From Oxalobacteraceae bacterium (GTDB lineage: Bacteria; Pseudomonadota; Gammaproteobacteria; Burkholderiales; Burkholderiaceae_D), in the NCBI GenBank assembly GCA_027490725.1, contig JAIXXN010000057.1, positions 124,001-188,000 of the forward strand: 64,000 bases of DNA. Direction: 5' to 3'. Positions 1 through 8,335 of the stretch are shown one piece after another. The first letter of the stretch is position 1. Every line of letters begins with the position of its first letter. The position numbers were made by a program, and so were the translations under genes. Under the pieces are notes generated by a model. That model had not been told where the DNA came from. It did not search any database and worked only from the letters and a program-made list of their open reading frames with translations.

Positions 1-912
1 CGGGACAACACACGTCAGAGCTATCGCGCCGCCATCGAGCACTTCGAAGTGCAATGGAAAGGCTTGCTACCCGCCACAGCCGACGGCGTGGCTCGCTACC
101 TGGCCGAGTATGCCGACACGCTGGCCGTCAGCACCCTGCGGCAGCGCTTGGCGGCGCTCGCCCATTGGCACACTGCGCAGGGGTTTCCCGATCCGACCAA
201 GGCGCCCATCGTCCGCCAAGCCATGCGCGGCATCCGCGCGCTGCATCCAGCGCAGGAGAAGCAGGCAAAGCCCCTACAACTCGATGAACTGGAGCGCGTC
301 GTTGGCGCGCTTGATCGCGCGGTCGACGCCGCTCGACGCGGGAACGACCGCGCCGCCGAGCTGCGTAGTCTGCGCGACAAATCACTGATCTTGCTCGGGT
401 TCTGGCGCGGATTTCGCAGCGACGAACTGAGCCGGCTTCGCGTCGAGCATGTCGAGGCCAGCGCCGGCGAAGGCATCACCTGCTTTCTGGGGCGGACGAA
501 GGGCGATCGCCAAAATCTGGGCAGCACATTCCGCGCGCCCGCTTTATCGCGCCTTTGTCCGGTCGAAGCCTACCTGAACTGGATCGGCGCCGCGCAGTTG
601 ACCGCCGGCAATGTCTATCGTGCAATCGACCGCTGGGGCCATGTCGGCGAGAGCGGCCTTCACATCGACAGCATTGCACCACTGTTGCGAGCAATATTGA
701 AAAATGGAGGTCTGGCTGCGGCTGGTGCATACAGCGGCCATTCGCTGCGTCGGGGATTCGCGAATTGGGCCGCGTCCGATGGCTGGGACGTAAAGAGCCT
801 CATGGAATATGTGGGTTGGCGGGACGTCAAGTCGGCTCTACGTTACCTTGATGCCTCAGTCTCGTTCGCGAAAGACCGGATGGAGCACGGAATCGTCAGT
901 CGTATAGCGTGA
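1..912 (+). CDS. tnpS: TnpS-type tyrosine recombinase (cointegrate resolution), 5' end cut by window edge
   Basis: This is a phage-integrase-family recombinase that in Tn4651-type transposons resolves cointegrates at a site shared with TnpT. The frame is open from base 1, so the gene begins upstream; a GTG at 49 is only an internal candidate. An N-terminal SAM-like core-binding domain covers roughly the first 95 codons. The catalytic domain shows the Arg in FRSDELSRLR, the Lys in GRTKGDR, the HxxR box in HSLRRGF, a Trp at the usual His/Trp position in VGWRDVKSALRYLD, and the nucleophilic Tyr in that same motif. All catalytic positions are present, so it looks functional. It ends 31 bp from the convergent end of the P-type ATPase. 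The TnpS name rests on recalled family sequence; an integron- or phage-type integrase is less likely. Confidence 0.8.
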   Translation, partial: RDNTRQSYRAAIEHFEVQWKGLLPATADGVARYLAEYADTLAVSTLRQRLAALAHWHTAQGFPDPTKAPIVRQAMRGIRALHPAQEKQAKPLQLDELERVVGALDRAVDAARRGNDRAAELRSLRDKSLILLGFWRGFRSDELSRLRVEHVEASAGEGITCFLGRTKGDRQNLGSTFRAPALSRLCPVEAYLNWIGAAQLTAGNVYRAIDRWGHVGESGLHIDSIAPLLRAILKNGGLAAAGAYSGHSLRRGFANWAASDGWDVKSLMEYVGWRDVKSALRYLDASVSFAKDRMEHGIVSRIA

Positions 913-943
913 GCTAGACAGAGGGTGATCTCGGCGCCGAGGA

Positions 944-3173
944 TTACCTCAGCGCACGCACTAGACGTAATCCGTTGAAGACGACTAGTAAGCTTGCTCC
1001 CATGTCGGCAAATACAGCCATCCATAGGGTGGCTTGGCCCGTGAGTGCAAGGACCAAGAAAATCGCCTTGATGCCGAGTGCTAGCGTGATATTTTGAATA
1101 AGCACCGTCCGCGTCTTACGGCTCAAGGTCAGGAAGTCGGCCAACTTGCCTAGGTCGTCGTCCATCAAGGCCACATCGGCCGTTTCGATGGCCGTGTCGG
1201 TACCGGCCGCGCCCATGGCAAAGCCGACAGTGGCCTTAGCCAGCGCAGGCGCGTCGTTGATGCCGTCTCCCACCATGCCGACAGAACCGTACTTTGCCTC
1301 CAACTCCGTGATCGCGGCCAGCTTATCGTCAGGCAGCATATTGCCGCGCGCGTCCGATATCCCGATTTTGGTTCCGATCGCCTTGGCGGAGTGCGGATTG
1401 TCGCCGGTGAGTATAACGACTTCGACGCCCATTGACTGCAGCTCACGGATCGCGGCAGTACTGCTCTCGCGAATGGTATCGGCTACCGCCAGTACCATCA
1501 GCGGCGTGGTAGCCGTACTGACGACGACAGCCGTCTTGCCTTCCTTCTCGAAAGCGTCCAGCTTGCCTTCCAGCTCGGCGCTGCAGGCGCCCAGCTCATG
1601 AATCAGCCGGTGATTACCTAAATAATATATTTCGCCATTGACGACGCCTTTGACGCCGCGTCCGGTGAGTGCTTCGAAGCTGGCGACCTCAAACAATGGA
1701 TCTACTGCTTTTAGCCCGGCCCAGTGCGCGACTACCGCAGTGGAAACGGGATGATCGGATCGGCTCGACAGGCTCGCAGCCAGACGCACAGCGCTGCCGC
1801 CATGAGCGCGGCCCACCGGAAATGTATCGGTGACTACAGGCTTGCCAATGGTAATTGGTGCCAGTTTTATCCAGTGCCAGCGCGCGTAACTTGCGGCCTT
1901 CCTCCAGATAGATCCCCCCCTTGATCAAGATTCCATGTTTGGCCGCTGCGGCCAAACCACTGACGACGGTAACAGGCGTAGAGATTACCAGCGCGCAAGG
2001 ACAGGCGATCACAAGCAACACCAGCGCCTTATAGAGCCAGGGCTGGAATGGCGCACCCATGAAGGCCGGTGCGACCAAAGCGACCGCGAGTGCCAACACG
2101 ACGACGACGGGGATGTAATAGCGCGCAAATTGATCGACAAAGCGTTGAGTTGGTGCGCGTTCGCCTTGCGCCTGCTGGACGCTCTTGATGATGCGCGACA
2201 GGGTCGAATTGGCCTGAACTGCGGTGACTTTGTAATCGAATTCACCGCGTTCATTAATAGTGCCGGCAAAGACGGTATCGCCGGGTTGCTTTTCAATCGG
2301 CATGCTTTCGCCTGTAATTGGCGCCTGATTAATCGTAGTTTGGCCAGTGATGATTACACCGTCTAGAGGAATGCGCTCGCCAGGCTTGACCCGTACCACA
2401 GTCTCCACGGCGACACTGCGGGCGGGCAGTACTTCCCAACTGCCGCTAGGTGACTCAACAGCGGCCATATCTGGCGCCATCGTCATGAGCCCCTTAATCG
2501 CATTGCGCGCGCGGTCGAGCGACAGCGCTTCAATCATCTCGGCAGCAGCGAACAAAAAAATGACCATTGCCGCTTCCGGCCACTGTCCGATAGCCGCCGC
2601 ACCGATGACGGCCAACGACATCAAGAAATTCATGTTGAGCGAAAAATGACGCAAGGCGATCCATCCCTTTTTGAGAGTGTCGAGCCCGCCAGTAACTATC
2701 GCCAGCAGCGCCAGACCGACAACTAGCCAGGAGCTGTCCGTACCCATGGTCCACGCGGCGACTTCGGCGCCGCCGGCCGTCATGCCAGACACAGCCATCA
2801 ATGTCCATTTCAAGGGGGATATTTGATAATCGCTAGCGGCTGCCGCAGCGACGTCCGATAGGCCTGCGGCCTGATCGAGGGAGTCGGATTTCACAACAGG
2901 ATCCAGATCGAGCTGTTTTAACGCGAGGGTGACAGGCGCGATGGAATTCAAGGTGTGTTGAACCGTCAGCTCGCGCTGCATGAGGTTAAATTGCATGCTC
3001 TTGATGCCGTCCATTCCCGTCAGGCGGTCGCGAATGAGCTTTTCTTCGGTCGGACAATCCATTTTCTGGATAAGAAAAACCACCTGCGCGTTGTCCCCAG
3101 CTAGGGTACTAAGTACAGGTGCCATGTCCAAGTCATTCTTTTTCGGCGGGTGATTGTGATCGCAGCAATCCAT
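944..3173 (-). pseudogene. Cd/Zn/Pb-exporting P1B-type ATPase (CadA/ZntA/PbrA type), frameshifted
   Basis: A P1B-2-type heavy-metal ATPase would pump Zn(II), Cd(II) or Pb(II) out across the inner membrane. The N-terminal part (3173 down to about 1857) has a Cys/His-rich start (MDCCDHNH), an HMA domain with DCPTE (residues 39-43), TGES (287-290), the membrane CPC metal site (391-393) and the phosphorylation motif DKTGT (Asp435). Directly after DKTGT the frame breaks. One extra A (plus-strand T at 1855-1856) shifts translation to an unrelated tail ending at 1689. The proper continuation (ITIGKP, nucleotide-binding domain, GDGINDAPA, last membrane helices) runs in another frame to 944. The two parts together would make about 742 residues, normal for the family. 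The start has GGAG 6 bases upstream and faces the divergent MerR gene. As written the pump is inactive. A sequencing error is possible because the break is one base in a well-conserved motif. Confidence 0.88.
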
Positions 3174-3214
3174 CGGGGCTCCATTTCACTGTCGGCATTG
3201 ACAGAACAAGTGCT

Positions 3215-3245
3215 ATTAGAGACCCTATAGCAACTAGAGGGTCAA
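3215..3245. promoter_or_regulatory. MerR-family operator and promoter for the divergent ATPase gene
   Basis: An imperfect dyad at 3222-3242 (arms ACCCTATAG and CTAGAGGGT around CAA, one mismatch) resembles operators bound by PbrR/CadR/ZntR. Read leftward, it lies between a TTGACC -35 (3240-3245) and a TCTAAT -10 (3215-3220) with a 19-bp spacer. An over-long spacer is typical of promoters that MerR-type activators untwist on metal binding. It would drive the ATPase gene, and the regulator gene starts 37 bp to the right. Confidence 0.75.
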
Positions 3246-3279
3246 GGGTCTGTACGGGATACACGTTCAAGGAGGAAGC

Positions 3280-3705
3280 ATGTTGGCTGGATTCAAAATC
3301 GGCGAGTTGGCCGCGCAAACCGGGGCGTCGGTCGAAACAATACGGTATTACGAGCAGCAGAATTTGCTGCCTGCGCCAGCGCGTTCGGATGGGAACTACC
3401 GCATATACGGAGATTGCCACATCAAACGGCTGCAGTTCATCCGGCATTGTCGCTCGCTCGATATGACGCTAGACGAAATTCGCCGCTTACTGGACTATCG
3501 GGATACGCCGGATGGAAACTGTGCGGGCGTCAACGAGTTGCTGGACAAGCATATTGTTCATGTGGCCGGCCGGATCAAGGAGCTGAAGGGATTGCAAGCC
3601 CAGCTAAAGCAGCTGCGTGGCCAATGCGCCGTATCGCAGTCGAGCAAGGACTGCGGCATCTTGCAAGGTCTGGACGATGCCAACCACGCCGATCCAGTGA
3701 TCTGA
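3280..3705 (+). CDS. MerR-family Cd(II)/Pb(II)-responsive regulator (CadR/PbrR type)
   Basis: A metal-sensing MerR-family transcription activator, 141 residues. It has an N-terminal winged helix-turn-helix (IGELAAQTGASVETIRYYE), a coiled dimerization helix and a C-terminal metal-binding region. Cys81, Cys116 and Cys125 match, with a constant shift of three residues, the three metal-ligand cysteines known in PbrR/CadR proteins. A strong AGGAGG lies just upstream of ATG 3280. The gene is divergent from the P-type ATPase gene and should bind the dyad in the shared 106-bp intergenic region. Sequence alone does not separate Pb from Cd/Zn preference. The regulator is intact although its main target gene is frameshifted, so it may act on other promoters. 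Confidence 0.88.
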   Translation: MLAGFKIGELAAQTGASVETIRYYEQQNLLPAPARSDGNYRIYGDCHIKRLQFIRHCRSLDMTLDEIRRLLDYRDTPDGNCAGVNELLDKHIVHVAGRIKELKGLQAQLKQLRGQCAVSQSSKDCGILQGLDDANHADPVI

Positions 3706-3889
3706 TGCACGCCATCGTCCGATCTGGCGTCGCATTCACGCCCCGATTATGTAGAGCGGCGAGTTGTCGGACCTCCAAAAACACTTTACGGATCCTTGCA
3801 GCGGCAGCCGGTATCGCCGTAGATCAGATAACTGCTCAGCAGATCGCGATAGGATCTTAAAATGATCATGTCTTAACGAGGATTGATAA

Positions 3890-4237
3890 TCATTTAGCGG
3901 AAAAATCGACAATTTCCGGAATGTGCGTGCCAACACAATATGGATGCTTCACCACGACCTTATCTCCCTTTGCCAATCGCGTCGTGGTGGGCACAAAAAC
4001 ATAGATGTACCGAACCAGCCGATACGAACGAAATTGAATCTCCACATAGCGACCTTCGGCGCGTCTCTCAGGTGTCATTTCTATGCGACAGTCAGTATTA
4101 ATCGCTGGCTCCGTTTTAACGGAAAGCATTTCAGTGACAACGCCAATCTGCGTACCTAAATCATCGGGACGATTAAAACTGCAGCCAGTGGTCGCAATCA
4201 ATACCAGCCCAACGTAAAGTAAATATGAATATTTCAT
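3890..4237 (-). CDS. Predicted lipoprotein of unknown function
   Basis: A 115-residue protein with a lipoprotein signal: basic start, hydrophobic stretch and a lipobox ending at Cys19 (IATTGC). The mature part has further cysteines (in NTDC and PYCVG) and a beta-rich look, including a basic segment around EIQFRSYRLVRYIYVFVP. I do not recognise a family. It has a good AGGAG 7 bases before ATG and starts 18 bp after the orphan flgB stop, so the two are probably co-transcribed. Its setting in a metal-resistance island suggests an envelope role under metal stress, but that is inference only. Confidence 0.6.
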   Translation of the reverse strand: MKYSYLLYVGLVLIATTGCSFNRPDDLGTQIGVVTEMLSVKTEPAINTDCRIEMTPERRAEGRYVEIQFRSYRLVRYIYVFVPTTTRLAKGDKVVVKHPYCVGTHIPEIVDFSAK

Positions 4238-4255
4238 TTGTTCGCTCCTGAAAAC

Positions 4256-4684
4256 CTAACTCGTCATAGACTTGAATAGCGTTCCGATTTCCTTGTATTC
4301 GTCGAGTGCCTTTTGCAACAAGAATTCATGTCTGATCGCTTGTTCTGCAAAGGCAGAACGTTCCGTATCCATTTCGACTGTATTGCCATCAAGCGCACCT
4401 TGACTTGGTATCCGATAAAGCAGCGTCGCCACGAATGGTGGCTCCTTGTTACTTTTCTCAGACAATTTCACCTTACCCACTGTCCCAGCATTGACGGCAA
4501 GCGCCTGTTGTAGGGATTTACGGAAATCGATATCGCGCGCCCTGTAATTGGGCGTATCCGCATTTGCGATATTCGAAGCCAGCACGGTGAGTCGTTGCTC
4601 AGAAATTTTTAGCGCTTTTTCCCAGAAACCATCGTCGGTTGAGCCCACAGCGGCATTAATGCCGGCACCTTTCAAACTGTCCAT
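4256..4684 (-). CDS. Orphan FlgB-like flagellar proximal rod protein
   Basis: The 142-residue product has the hallmark FlgB/rod N-terminus: an amphipathic helix followed by VLASNIANADTPNYRARDIDF. It also has the conserved C-terminal segment LLYRIPSQGALDGNTVEMDTER and a final helix. FlgB normally forms the proximal rod of the flagellar basal body and is encoded next to flgC and other flagellar genes. Here there is no other flagellar gene nearby, and it sits inside a metal transposon downstream of czcCBA. The length is normal for FlgB. The start at 4684 is supported by AGGAG 6 bases upstream; an in-frame ATG 15 bases further up is less likely. It may be a passenger, a replacement copy, or recruited to something else. 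Confidence 0.8.
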   Translation of the reverse strand: MDSLKGAGINAAVGSTDDGFWEKALKISEQRLTVLASNIANADTPNYRARDIDFRKSLQQALAVNAGTVGKVKLSEKSNKEPPFVATLLYRIPSQGALDGNTVEMDTERSAFAEQAIRHEFLLQKALDEYKEIGTLFKSMTS

Positions 4685-4703
4685 CGTGTTCTCCTGCAAA
4701 GAT

Positions 4704-4829
4704 ATTTGTCAGTACCCCTCCCGCGACTTCGGCTATCAAGAACGTCGTGGTGACTATCAATACAATCCACAAAGGAGGTCGTTTTTCCCTGCGTTGTCGT
4801 CGTTCGCGTGATTGGGACTTATTTACTTT
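4704..4829 (-). pseudogene. N-terminal remnant of a CzcD-type CDF cation exporter
   Basis: Read on the minus strand, this short stretch has no start codon of its own but encodes a basic segment followed by a first membrane helix, LWIVLIVTTTFLIAEVAGG, then VLTN. From memory this closely resembles the first transmembrane helix of CzcD-family cation diffusion facilitators (TFLIAEVVGGVMTK). Similarity stops after VLTN (about 4704), about 20 bp before the flgB start, where the next expected CDF residues (SLALISDAAHM) are missing. This looks like a czcD gene destroyed by a deletion or insertion that brought in flgB. In the classic czc locus czcD follows czcA, which fits the position. The fragment is short, so confidence is moderate. 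Confidence 0.5.
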
Positions 4830-5032
4830 CTAGGTTTCTTGTGGCGCCGGTGGTCGTGGGGCTTCGGCGTGGTGCTGACCAGATTCAAGTGCGGCTTTCT
4901 GCTTTTCTTAAGCCGTCGCTTGTAACTGTAGTTAAGCCAGAACATGAAGCCCCCCAGAACCAGAAGCATCAAAATAGAGCCGTAGACCAAGTAGGTCTGA
5001 AGCTGATCGTGTACCGCCGATTCAGAAGTCAT
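4823..5032 (-). CDS. Small single-pass membrane protein of unknown function
   Basis: A 69-residue product with one clear membrane helix (about residues 14-34, YLVYGSILMLLVLGGFMFWL) followed by a strongly basic, His-containing tail (PHDHRRHKKPRK). The topology is probably N-out with the basic tail in the cytoplasm, by the positive-inside rule. GAGG lies 9 bases before ATG. It follows czcA after a 124-bp gap with two hairpins and ends beside the czcD remnant. The layout of a helix plus basic tail recalls small accessory subunits of membrane complexes, but no family is recognised. It may be an accessory to the Czc pump or part of the damaged region. Confidence 0.5.
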   Translation of the reverse strand: MTSESAVHDQLQTYLVYGSILMLLVLGGFMFWLNYSYKRRLKKSRKPHLNLVSTTPKPHDHRRHKKPRK

Positions 5033-5082
5033 AATGGATATCCTCGTTTGGTGACGCGTTTTTTTAGGCGTAAGGAACCCCG

Positions 5083-5132
5083 CCGGCTCGCTATTTAGCG
5101 AGCCGGAGGTTCCGGCCGAAAGTTGTCGGCCG
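5083..5132 (-). terminator. Tandem hairpins after czcA
   Basis: Two stem-loops lie just downstream of the czcA stop: a 10-bp perfect stem CCGGCTCGCT/AGCGAGCCGG with an ATTT loop (5083-5106), and a 7-bp stem CGGCCGA/TCGGCCG (5113-5132). Neither is followed by a convincing U-run in the minus direction. They may end or attenuate the czcICBA transcript or protect its 3' end, rather than act as a strong intrinsic terminator. Confidence 0.4.
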
Positions 5133-5156
5133 CTTTTAGTCGTGGATTAGATTGGG

Positions 5157-8100
5157 TTAGTGAGCGGTCTGTGCGTCATCGGTGACGGGCTCCTTCACTT
5201 CGTCGTTGCGGTGCATAAGGCGGTATAGGAGAGGAAGTACCAGCAAGGTCAACGCTGTCGACGACAAGATGCCGCCAATAACAACTGTTGCCAGCGGGCG
5301 CTGTACTTCGGCGCCGGTACCGGTGGCCAGCGCCATTGGTACGAAGCCTAGAGAGGCAACAAGAGCGGTCATCAGTACTGGGCGCAGACGAGTCAGCGCA
5401 CCTACCATGACTGCTTTATCCAAGGCCATTCCTTCTTCACGCAGGGACCGGATATACGAGATCATCACCAAGCCATTCAGCACGGCTACACCGGACAGTG
5501 CAATGAAGCCCACTGCTGCAGAGATGGACATCGGGATGCCCCGCATCGACAAGGCGATGATGCCGCCGGTCAGCGCGAATGGAATGCCTGTGAACACCAA
5601 CAAGCCATCTTTCACGTTGTTAAACATGACGAACAGCAGGGTAAACACGAGGAACAAGGCCAGTGGCACGACGATTTGCAGGCGCTTGGTGGCTGACTGA
5701 AGCTGTTCGAAGGTGCCGCCCCATGTGGTCCAGTAGCCCGAAGGGATCTTCACGCTCTTGGCAATGGCCTGCTCAGCCTCTGGCACAAAGCTACCGATGT
5801 CACGGCCAGATACGTTGGCACTGATGACGATACGGCGTTTGCCGTTCTCGCGACTAATCTGGTTTGGACCAGGTGCAAATTCCAGCGTTGCCACTTCGCC
5901 CAATGGAATGAACGAAGTTGCAGCACCAGCCGGCACAGGCAATGAAATTGGCAGGCGACGTAGGGCCTCCAGATCGCTACGTATGACTTCCGGCATACGT
6001 ACGAGGATGTCGAAGCGGCGATCGCCTTCAAACATGATTCCTGCTTCGCGGCCACCCGTGGCAATCGCCAGTGCTTCCTGCACGTCGCCGATGTTCAGGC
6101 CGTACCGCGCGGTCTTTTCGCGATCGATCTTAACTGTGAGCATCGGGAGCCCGCCAGTCTGCTCAACCTTGACCTCAGTCGCACCTGATACGCGCTGCAG
6201 TACCTCAGCAATTTCCTGACCTGTTTTTGCCAGCACGTCCATGTCGTCGCCATAAACCTTCACAGCGACGTCACTACGTACGCCAGAAATGAGCTCGTTG
6301 AAACGCAACTGAATTGGCTGCGAAAACTCGTAGGCGTTACCTACGTAGCTCTCTGCTTCTTCTTTGATTTCTGAGACCAGCTCGTCACGAGTCTTCTTCG
6401 GTTTTGGCCATTCTGACTCAGGCTTGAACATGATGTAGCCATCCGAAATGTTCGGCGGCATCGGGTCCGAAGCGATCTCTGCGGTACCGGTACGAGCAAA
6501 TATGCGGTCAATTTCAGGGAATTTCGCTTTCAATCCTGCTTCCAGCTTCTTTTGCATCTCCAGCGATTGAGTGAGGCTGGTGCCAGGGATCCGCAGCGCC
6601 TGTATGGCTACGTCCCCTTCGTTCAGGTTTGGAATAAACTCACTCCCCATGCGTGTGGCCAGCAAACCGCACAATACGATCAACACCGCCGAACCGGCCA
6701 GCACTGCAGTGCCGTTTCGCATGACTTTTTCCAACAGCGGCTCGTACGCATTCTTTGCCCACACCATCAGACGATTTTCTTTTTCCGCTACGCGCTTGCC
6801 AATAAACAGGGCAACAGCGGCAGGAATGAAAGTCATGGACAGAATCATGGCGCCCAGAAGCGCTGCGACAACAGCGAAAGCCATCGGGTGGAACATCTTG
6901 CCTTCTACGCCTGTCAGGGCGAAGATCGGCAAGTACACGACCATAATGATCAACTGACCAAACAGCAGTGGGCGACGTGCTTCTTTTGCCGCAGCAAACA
7001 CTTCATCGAATCGCTCACGCAAGGTAAGCTGGCGTTTCAGGTGCTCCTGAGCATGTGCCAGCCGGCGAACGCAGTTTTCGACGATCACGACGGCGCCGTC
7101 AATGATGATGCCGAAGTCCAGCGCACCGAGACTCATGAGGTTCGCGCTGACCTTGTACTGCACCATACCAGTAAAGGTAAAGAGCATCGCCAATGGGATG
7201 ACCATCGCGGTGATGAGTGCCGCGCGGATATTACCAAGGAAGAGGAAAAGGATAATGATCACCAGGATCGCACCTTCAAGAAGATTTTTCTTGACGGTGT
7301 TGATGGCTTTGTCGACCAAAACGGTACGGTCATAAACAGGAATGGCCTTAACGCCCGCCGGCAACGTGCGGTTAACCTCTACCATTTTCTTCGCGACAGC
7401 CTGCGATACCACACGGCTGTTCTCGCCGATCAGCATGAAGACCGTACCAAGTACGACTTCGCGGCCGTTCTCGGTTGCGGCACCGGTGCGTAGCTCCCGT
7501 CCGATAGCCACCTCCGCTACATCACGGATACGAATCGGCACACCCTGCACATTATTGAGGATAGTGTTGCTGATGTCTTCCTGTGTGCGAACCTGACCAG
7601 GCGCGCGGATCAGGAACTGCTCACCCTTGCGCTCAATGTAGCCGGCGCCGACGTTATTGTTGTTGCGGTCAATCGATGCAACGACGTCTTTCAGCGTCAG
7701 CCCGTAAGAGCTCAGCTTCACAGGATCAGGCGTGATGTGGTATTCCTTGGCAAAGCCGCCAATAGAGTTGATCTCGGTAACGCCAGGGACCTGACGTAAT
7801 TGTGGCTTGACGATCCAGTCCTGAATCTCGCGCAGGTCAGTCGGCGTATAGGGGGAGCCGTCTGCCTTTTTTGCGTTGGGCTCGCTTTCCACTGTCCAAA
7901 GATAGATTTCCCCCAGTCCGGTCGAGATCGGGCCCATCATCGGAGCAACCCCTGCAGGTAGCTGGTCTCTGGCTTCTTGAATACGCTGGTTCACCAACTG
8001 CCGTGCGAAATAGATATCGGTACCATCCTTAAAAATCACCGTTACCTGCGACAGGCCGTAGCGCGACAATGACCGGGTCTGTTCAAGATTTGGCAGGCCC

Positions 8101-8321
8101 GCCATTACCGTTTCAATTGGGAAGGTTACTCGCTGTTCCACCTCTAACGGAGAATAGCCGCTGGCACTAGTATTAATCTGTACCTGGACGTTAGTGATGT
8201 CCGGCACGGCGTCGATCGGCAGCTTCTGATAGCTGTAGACACCAATGGCGGCCATGGCGATCACGGCCAGCATGATCAGCCATCTCTGGCCGATGGCGAA
8301 TTGTATGATGCGTTCAAACAT
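5157..8321 (-). CDS. czcA: CzcA: heavy-metal RND efflux permease (Zn/Cd/Co)
   Basis: The inner-membrane proton-driven pump of a tripartite CzcCBA exporter, 1054 residues and full length. It begins MFERIIQFAIGQRW, as CzcA proteins do, so the start at 8321 is preferred over an ATG at 8339 that overlaps the czcB stop as ATGA; GGGGA precedes the chosen start. It has twelve expected membrane helices and two large periplasmic loops. The helix-4 signature DFGIIIDGAVVIVEN is the Zn/Co/Cd (HME1) type, not the CusA copper/silver type. Very high resemblance to the Cupriavidus metallidurans CzcA is recalled. It works with CzcB (adaptor) and CzcC (outer-membrane channel) encoded just upstream. Nothing looks damaged. 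Confidence 0.95.
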   Translation of the reverse strand: MFERIIQFAIGQRWLIMLAVIAMAAIGVYSYQKLPIDAVPDITNVQVQINTSASGYSPLEVEQRVTFPIETVMAGLPNLEQTRSLSRYGLSQVTVIFKDGTDIYFARQLVNQRIQEARDQLPAGVAPMMGPISTGLGEIYLWTVESEPNAKKADGSPYTPTDLREIQDWIVKPQLRQVPGVTEINSIGGFAKEYHITPDPVKLSSYGLTLKDVVASIDRNNNNVGAGYIERKGEQFLIRAPGQVRTQEDISNTILNNVQGVPIRIRDVAEVAIGRELRTGAATENGREVVLGTVFMLIGENSRVVSQAVAKKMVEVNRTLPAGVKAIPVYDRTVLVDKAINTVKKNLLEGAILVIIILFLFLGNIRAALITAMVIPLAMLFTFTGMVQYKVSANLMSLGALDFGIIIDGAVVIVENCVRRLAHAQEHLKRQLTLRERFDEVFAAAKEARRPLLFGQLIIMVVYLPIFALTGVEGKMFHPMAFAVVAALLGAMILSMTFIPAAVALFIGKRVAEKENRLMVWAKNAYEPLLEKVMRNGTAVLAGSAVLIVLCGLLATRMGSEFIPNLNEGDVAIQALRIPGTSLTQSLEMQKKLEAGLKAKFPEIDRIFARTGTAEIASDPMPPNISDGYIMFKPESEWPKPKKTRDELVSEIKEEAESYVGNAYEFSQPIQLRFNELISGVRSDVAVKVYGDDMDVLAKTGQEIAEVLQRVSGATEVKVEQTGGLPMLTVKIDREKTARYGLNIGDVQEALAIATGGREAGIMFEGDRRFDILVRMPEVIRSDLEALRRLPISLPVPAGAATSFIPLGEVATLEFAPGPNQISRENGKRRIVISANVSGRDIGSFVPEAEQAIAKSVKIPSGYWTTWGGTFEQLQSATKRLQIVVPLALFLVFTLLFVMFNNVKDGLLVFTGIPFALTGGIIALSMRGIPMSISAAVGFIALSGVAVLNGLVMISYIRSLREEGMALDKAVMVGALTRLRPVLMTALVASLGFVPMALATGTGAEVQRPLATVVIGGILSSTALTLLVLPLLYRLMHRNDEVKEPVTDDAQTAH

Positions 8322-8335
8322 GTCTGGTTCCCCGA

